A DNA stretch of 64,000 bases, taken from the NCBI GenBank assembly GCA_001599975.1, contig BCIO01000003.1, positions 3,349,727 to 3,413,726 of the forward strand, written 5' to 3'. This document shows, piece by piece, positions 57,921 through 64,000 of this stretch (the first letter of the stretch is position 1; each line of letters opens with the position of its first letter). Made by a program: the position numbers and the translations under genes. The DNA is from Cystobasidiopsis lactophilus. Its lineage: Eukaryota; Basidiomycota; Agaricostilbomycetes; Agaricostilbales; Chionosphaeraceae. The notes under the pieces are model-generated. The model did no database searches. It saw only the letters and a program-made list of their open reading frames with translations, and was not told the origin of the DNA.

Positions 57921-59155
57921 TCAAAGGATCGTGTAGTCGCCCCAGCACATAGGAGGCGCCAGGATTAAGCGCTGATAGGGTGTGGCGATAGAATACAGGC
58001 CGTGGATGGAGCCGTCTTTCCTTGAGAGACATAGATAGTAGAATCCCTGTGAGACATACCCCGAACTCATCAGATTGTGCACTGATGTGAGAAAGGCAAG
58101 GAGCGCCACCCACCGCTATTGTCAGCTGCGAGTCTTGGGGCTCCAAGTTGACGAAGCCGGTCTCTCGCCAGCGCATGAGGATGTAAGAAGGGTGGTGGCC
58201 TTGGTCCTTGATAGCCTCTGGGTCGATGCCGGCGAAAGCGTCCAGCTTGGACCAAAAACGGCGGTCCGAGGCGACCATGCGCTCCAGGTCGGCCGGCGTC
58301 GAGCCTGGGTCCCCCGTCCGAAACAAAGTGTGGTTGACTGTGCACAAAATTTCAGCGCAAGTTCTTGGGTAGAATTGAAGAAGAGCTCCAAACGCACTGC
58401 CATCAATGATCTCGCCCTCGAAGCTGGTGTGCACCCGCAGCGTCTCTGCCGAGCCGGGCACATTCTTAGCCTCTGTGATACGAACATATCCAGCTAGTCA
58501 GTCAGGGCATCGTGACTCAAGTGGGAAGGGCGGCTCACCCATGATGCCTCTGAGCAAGCCAAGGTCCCAGTCCACTTCCTGAATGAGCACCCTCACATCC
58601 CACCTGTCCTGCCTGTTTGTGGTGAAATGCGACATGAGGCTCTGTGATGTGGCTAGGGAGAAGCACGCAGACGAACCTTCTAGCGCCTGAAGGCTGACTG
58701 GCGACCCTGGCCTCGAGCCGGATCGCTTCCGCCGCTCCTCCCTGCTGCTGCCCGCCGCCTGTGCTGGACGGCAGCAGGACCCTGTATCCAGTTTGCGAGT
58801 ACTCGGACAGCGGGCAGAAGCTCTGGCAGCCCTCGAGGAGCGAGCCCTTCCTGAGCCAATCCGTCTGCACTGTTTCCCCCTTCCGGCTGCTGCCCCTCGC
58901 TCCTGCCGCCGCTGGCCCCGTTGCTGTGGATGTTGGAGGTTTGAGAAGGACGTCGGACCGCGGCGGCGTCAGTGGCCGGGTGTGTGGGTCGAGCAGCGAG
59001 GAGGGCGGCGCTTCGTCCAAATCGTCACTGGCGAGCGAAGTGGCCAGGCAGTCGGCCAGCGTGCTCCCGCTCGACGACGTGCCGGCCTCTGGAGCTGCTA
59101 CTGCTGCCAGTGGCTCGAGCGCCCGCCGGCTGCTGGGCGAGGCCGGCGTAGGCAT
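57921..59155 (-). CDS. GID4: GID4/Vid24-type N-degron receptor
   Basis: Substrate receptor of the GID/CTLH ubiquitin ligase, which recognises proline-starting N-degrons and promotes degradation of gluconeogenic enzymes in yeast. ATG at 59155 starts MPTPASPSSRRALEPLAAVA; the first 100 residues are Ser/Pro/Ala-rich and disordered. The β-barrel domain follows with SQTGYRVLLPSS, and across an intron WDVRVLIQEVDWDLGLLRGI. Next are HTSFEGEIIDGSAFGALLQF (family hallmark FFEGEII), WSKLDAF, SYILMRWRETGFV and FYYLCLSRKDGSIHGLYSI. The C-terminus LILAPPMCWGDYTIL ends at 57921. Introns at about 58601-58674, 58478-58542 and in the middle; the exact small exons between 58340 and 58100 are partly inferred. 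An insertion of low-complexity GGGQQQGG lies between the first two barrel strands. Confidence 0.85.
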
Positions 59156-59394
59156 TTGTTGTTTGTTGTCGCCTGAGAGAGGTCGAGTTGGTGCGGAGGC
59201 AAAGCTCAAAAAGCTTGAGCGGAAATTGCGTCAGGCTTTCGAACTATGAATTGATGGTAATGCAAAGGGGGTTTGTGTGATGCACAGAATATGGTGTGTA
59301 AATGATGCAGCCAGAGCTAGTCAGGACAGCGGCCCAGACTCCGCCGCTTCTCGTGGTGGCGAACCCTCAAGGGCCCCGTCTGTGCGGGGCGATT
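59156..59394. other. Upstream region of GID4
   Basis: About 240 bases between the GID4 start and the permease stop, both on the minus strand. Probably the GID4 promoter. Confidence 0.35.
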
Positions 59395-61458
59395 TCATAC
59401 AGCGGGCTTTGGTGGTGGTGGCAGAACGGGCACGTAGTGGCTGTGCTGCCTCAGGATTGGGCCATAGACCTGCAACGCCGAGAGACTTCAGCATTCGGGC
59501 CCACCGGGCAAAGGCACAGGCGTGCGCTGACCTTGAATAGGAAAGGTGCAAAGCCAAAGATGGTGAGAAGGATGCCAAGGATCGTGCAAGACCAGCCCTG
59601 TGCGTGAATCAAAGTCAGCTTCGTCGGTGGCAAACCCAAAGCATTGCATTCAAAGACCTACGGCCCCGAGATTGTTATACATCTGTTCAAAAGACGATTG
59701 GTATAAGCGAATGCTAATATGCTCGAGCGTGTGAACAGGAACGAACCTGAGTGGAGAAGAGCGGAAAGCAAGCAGCCATGCCGAAGCGCAAGAGGTTGAG
59801 GGCTTGGAAGGCGGCGCCCACTTGGAACTTGTACGTGTCGCTCAAGTAGATGAAGCAGCCCATGGTGAGGCCGATCTGGCTGAACGCAAAGATGCCGCCG
59901 GGGAAGACCGGCGCCGCCCAGTGTATTGACGGGTTCGCCGTCCAGCCGAGCCAAAAGAGCGAGATGGGCGCCAAGACGGCGCTGACCATGGCAAAGTAGA
60001 GCCGGATCTCTGGTGCTGGTGACTCGCCTCGCTCGATGGCTTTGCGGAAAGGCCGGTTGGCGATGGCGGCCGCGGGCTGCACGTCGATCACTTGAATAGA
60101 CGAACAAGCGAAAACCAAAATAGAAGCACGGCTCACTATTGATAAAAGCAAGCCGACGATGAGAGCGATGAAGGGCAGGCCAGAGTTGCCCACTGCAGAA
60201 AGGAAATGAGTTCGATCCAGCAACCAGCAACGGGGCGGGTAGGAAGCGTACGAGACCAGTGCCTTTGCTTTTGATAGATGTACGGATAGGCGCTGAAGAA
60301 GAGGTTGAGGATGGAGAAAAGGAAGGCGACGTAGAGGGAAAAGGCGAGGACGATGGGCTCGCGGACGAGGTAGGCCAAGGGCAGGACGAAGAAGCGCTTC
60401 ATTTGCTGGGCGACCACAAAGACCTTGCCCTTGTCGTGCACGGAAACGTGGGTCTGGCCAGTCGACTTGGTGAGGCGCGCGGCTCGCTGGCGGAGGACGG
60501 TGGGTTGGAACGCTTCGGAGACGGTGCAGCACATGATGGCCATCAGTCCAGCAAAGCCGGTAGAGACCCAATCGATGTTGCGCCAGGAGCCGCTGTACTG
60601 CACCACGTAGCCTCTACCCGGAAGAGTGCAGTCAGCATGTCCAATTTTTGACGGCCAGTCAAGGGCAAGAGGAAAACCCACCCAATGAGTGGTCCAAGCG
60701 AAGGGCCCATTAACTTTAGCGCTTCGCATTAGCCATTGATCTGGTGGCGAACGAAAGGCAAGAAGGATTGCGTACTGGTGCGACTGCACCCACGGTGAAA
60801 GGGATGGCCATCTCCTTAGGAACAAACAAGGTGCCGACTGTTGCTGGCCCAAGACTTTGGACGCAAGCGCTGAAGAAGCCGGCGAAGAAGCGGCACACAT
60901 TGGCCGCGGCGATGCCGTTGGCCCCAGCGACGCCTGCTGAGAATGCGGCAAAGACGGCCATCGTACTGTTGTTTCTTGGGCTATCAGACATGTCATGGGC
61001 GAGAAGCAATGAGAAGACGCACCTCGCTATCATCCACTTGCGAGAGAGAAGATCGGCTAAGGATGGCCACACCAACGAGCCTGCGGCCAAGCCCAACAGA
61101 AAGGTGAACTGGCCCAGCGCGAGGACTTCTTTGCTCGTGCCAAACTCTAGGGCCATTGGACCGAATCCAGACACGTAGGAGGAGACAGATATTGTGCCTA
61201 TTGTAAAGTTTGAAATGCATGAGCCCAACTCTTCAACAATGACTGATCACTCAGTGAATGCTGCCCACCTGCCATCATGGAGAAAGTGTACACCATCAGA
61301 GTATACCACTTCTTCCTCTTGGACCAGTTGAGCGCGTTGTGCGGATCGTCATCGGTAAAGGCGACAACAAATGGGTCTTCCGCCGTCCCCAGGCCCGGCA
61401 ATGGCGCCTTTTCTGGTGGCTGGACAACCATTGTAGACGAGGAATGTGTTGAGGACAT
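59395..61458 (-). CDS. DHA1-type MFS multidrug/polyamine permease
   Basis: Plasma-membrane drug:proton antiporter of the major facilitator superfamily, DHA1 (Tpo1/Flr1) group. ATG at 61458 starts MSSTHSSSTMVVQPPEKAPL, with the typical cytosolic leader ending DDDPHNALNWSKRKKW. Helices follow with SGFGPMALEFGTSKEVLALG, AAGSLVWPSLADLLSRKWM (motif A), CRFFAGFFSACVQSLGPATV and the antiporter motif LMGPSLGPLIGGYVVQ (motif C). The long loop contains LTKSTGQTHVSVHDKGKV. In the second half: LVREPIVLAFSLYVAFLFSI, FGMAACFPLFSTQ and SCTILGILLTIFGFAPFLFK. After the last intron comes VYGPILRQHSHYVPVLPPPK and the stop at 59395-59397. At least seven introns. Substrates unknown. Confidence 0.88.
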
Positions 61459-62307
61459 TTGAATGGAGACAGACGAAGGGTTGGGAGTCAACCTGTCAGG
61501 CAAGCTAAATATGACCAGCTGATTAAGCAGCTCCAGATTCCGGCGGGTCGATCGGCAGCACACAGTCATTCGGCAGAAATAATTGTCAGAGGAAGAGACA
61601 AATAGGATACTAATCGAGGAGAAGGGCGCCTGATGCACAGTAAGCCTGCAAAAGAGAAAATTCGGCGGGAGCCTTGCCACGAGCAGATGCCCAGTTCTGA
61701 CTGTTGCAAGGTGGCAAGCGGTGCCAGTCATTTCTATGGCAGCAATGAGATGACAGCAGCAGGGTCTGCGAGGTCGAGCCGCAGAGATTGGCTCAGCTCC
61801 TTGCTCGCCGCCACTTCCTCAGCAAGCAGGCAAGTTCCGCCGGTGAGGCCGCGGTTCACGCGCTTTGGGGACGAGGCCAAGAGCGTTTTCGCCATTGGAT
61901 AGAGCGAGTGACTGTAGACAGATAGATTGAGCTTGCACGCTTGCATGTTGAGAGAGGGACGGGGAAGAGAGAAGAGATCGGATGTGAGCCGGCCAAGACA
62001 TCCGCAGAGAAAGTGAAGGTGCAAACCCATCTAGTCCCGTGTATGCGACGTAGATACAACTCAGAATAACTGCCCAAAGCATCCCCGAGAACAATTTCAT
62101 TCCCAATCTCAATTCGCCACCAGAGCGCCTTCTGCCGACTTGAAGTTGCGCCACCCGTGCGCCGTCTACCAATCACCAGGTGAAGGCGAGACCAAGTTCA
62201 ACCGCCGGCGGAGGGGTTGGTCAAGAGAGAGAAATACGTGGTGGCGCTTTTGGCAGAGGTCGCGAGAGAACGGATGCAAACGAGTGACCAAAGTCCTTGC
62301 ACCGATG
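61459..62307. other. Upstream region of the permease, no gene recognised
   Basis: About 850 bases between the permease start and the 3' end of the next minus-strand gene. Long frames on the minus strand (61734-62176) have no recognisable features. Promoter of the permease expected. Confidence 0.4.
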
Positions 62308-63996
62308 CTAACAGTGGGCCATATGGAGGAAGCAGGGTCTATGTGCTAGCAATACTGTGAATCTGAACATGGTTAGAGATACGCTCGGCCCAGAAGCATG
62401 CTCTTGAACCTGCGCCACGCCTCGACGTGAGCCAGAAAACAGCCAGTGATAAAACCAAAACGCACCCATAGAGCCAAGGAAGGTGACCTCGCGCATAGTG
62501 TCCCACCCTTCTGGTGCCTTCATCCGCCTCTTCAGAGCGTCGCTGGGGATGACCTCGATGGGCTTGAGGCCCGACCCAACTTCAACCGCTTGAATCTCCG
62601 CCATGCCCAATCCCAACAGCACCGTCTTGCGCGCCGAGTCGGTGAGCATAATCTCCACGCGATTAAGTGATAATATAGTCTTGAGAGCGTCCGGCATATG
62701 GTCGAAAGACGTCTGGCCGTCTTCTCGCCACCCGACCGACTTTTTGATAACAGAGCGGCCGTCGCCGTCAACGATGCCAGTGGTGGCCTTGCCACGAGTG
62801 ACAAAGAACAGAGCTGGCGGCCCAGAGTTGCGTGCGGGGTGGTTGGCCAAAAGCGAAATGGGCGACAACAATGGCAAGGCGAACTGGTCCTCCGGGTCGG
62901 GCTCGGGAGGCGGTGGCTGAGGTGGCGCTGGGCTGAGCGAAACAACAGAAGTATAAAGTGGGGGGATTAAGTAGGCAGAGGCGAGGACGGAGGGCGGAAC
63001 CGGCGGGATGAAAGGTAGCTGCTGGAAGGTAGAGAACGGCGGCATGTCGCTGGGATTCAAACGCGTCGATACGTCAACAGGGTTCTGTGACGTGCCCACT
63101 GCCGAAACGGTCTCCGATCTTACTGGTTCTGACGTCGAAGGCGGCACTTCAGGAGGATTGGAGTCGTGGCGCTCCCTTGAGGTCGCGTGCTCGGCGTCGC
63201 TTTCCGCTGGAGCGTGCCCGTGTGCTTGAGCCAGCTGTCTTGCTCGCTCCCGCTCTCTTCGGGCCATTCGTCGCTCATTGCGCGTCACGCCAACTTCGCG
63301 CACTCGCACAGTCGATGGCTCCAGGGCAAAAATAGACTCGTCGTAGACCACTGCAATGGCTTCGAGTCAGAATCTGAGCAGAGGAGCTATGAAGTCATGG
63401 CAACGTACGGTAAATATCAACCAATTCGTCGCCTTGCAGCTGGAACTCGATGGTCCGCGGCGACTCTGGCAGCACAAAGGTCCGATTTAGTGAGAGCGAC
63501 ACATTGCGTGAGCCCTGGATCAGCAGTTTCAGCAACAGGCAGGAATATTTGACCAGGCCGTGAGACTCACAGTGAAGAGTTCAATGCGCTCGCCGGCGTC
63601 ACCGCAGAGGACAGCCAAGTAGGTGCGCTTCTTGGTCTCGACGGCCCGCATCATCCGGGTGCCTTTGGTTCGGGCCAGCTTGATGTACTCCAATGGCGCG
63701 TTGGCTGATGCTGGGTGGCGTTCTGCCGCTGGCGAGTTGGTATGCAGGGGATTAGAGACAGGCGCATCGGCAGACTCGTAGCGGCTGGCAAGTGGCGGCC
63801 TTCGAGGCTTCTCGTCCGACCTGGTGGGCACCGCTGGAGTGGCAGAGGATGACGCAGAAGGCTCAGGTGTGGGGCCTCCACGCCCAACCGAAGTTCTGGA
63901 GTTGTCGGATGATTCTGAATTCCTTGGTTCCGGCGAGTCGGTCCTGCCGAGGCCATTGACTGCAGGCTCCAAAACTGCCATGCTGGTGGTTTCCAT
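62308..63996 (-). CDS. Unrecognised fungal protein with ordered N-terminal domain and disordered middle
   Basis: I do not recognise the family. ATG at 63996 gives METTSMAVLEPAVNGLGRTD, a Ser/Pro-rich leader; a start at 63981 is also possible, and earlier exons outside the window cannot be excluded. An ordered block follows: RMMRAVETKKRTYLAVLCGD, RIELFTGSRNVSLSLNRTFV, RTIEFQLQGDELVDIYLVYD and ALEPSTVRVREVGVTRNERR, joined over two introns (about 63512-63568 and 63354-63411). A basic helix RMARRERERARQLAQ leads to a long Pro/Ser-rich region. The C-terminal region has FVTRGKATTGIVDGDGRSVI and LLGLGMAEIQAVEVGSGLKP, with a hydrophobic stretch LGSMGAFWFYHWLF near the end. Stop at 62308. The hydrophobic segment may be a membrane anchor. 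About 500 residues. Confidence 0.62.
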
Positions 63997-64000
63997 ATTG

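Overview
The window looks like a gene-dense chromosomal segment of a basidiomycete-type fungus. Genes lie on both strands and are cut by many short GT-AG introns, mostly 43 to 75 bases. The recognisable proteins are typical fungal ones: a Trl1-type tRNA ligase, a VAMP7-type R-SNARE, ARL1, Sub1/PC4, GID4/Vid24, a DUF3684-type HSP90-like ATPase, an OCH1-type glycosyltransferase and MFS permeases. I see no rRNA, no convincing tRNA, no CRISPR array, no transposon and no virus-like element. The species cannot be named from the sequence. Two ambiguous bases (44798 and 44801) show this is draft assembly.

Layout, 1-23.7 kb: polyamine/amine oxidase (+), atypical protein kinase (+), two unrecognised serine-rich proteins (-), VAMP7-like R-SNARE (+), tRNA ligase (-), old-yellow-enzyme oxidoreductase (+), sugar permease (-), a possible small protein (-), a secreted amidohydrolase (-) and ARL1 (-).

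Layout, 23.7-28.3 kb: a tandem duplication with a period of about 2.4 kb. It copied an unrecognised helical-protein gene together with the ARL1 promoter and the first codons of ARL1. Sub1/PC4 (+) lies beyond it.

Layout, 29.6-38.7 kb: three members of an unrecognised family of small multi-pass membrane proteins (+). They are interrupted by a TPR protein (-) and a DXD glycosyltransferase (+).

Layout, 39.6-48.1 kb: the large HSP90-like ATPase with a C-terminal HExxH motif (+), a selenoprotein-W-like Rdx protein that needs a 6-base micro-exon (+), and a FAD monooxygenase (-).

Layout, 48.6-55.4 kb: three tandem members of another unrecognised family (-). Their upstream flanks also look duplicated and may carry a remnant of a divergent partner ORF. 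The window ends with an F-box-like protein (+), GID4 (-), a DHA1-type drug/polyamine permease (-) and an unrecognised conserved-looking protein (-).

Most genes are independent housekeeping or transport functions. The main novelty is three separate local expansions of unrecognised gene families within about 32 kb. Exon structures were assembled by eye from frame continuity and splice sites, so exact junctions are inferred.
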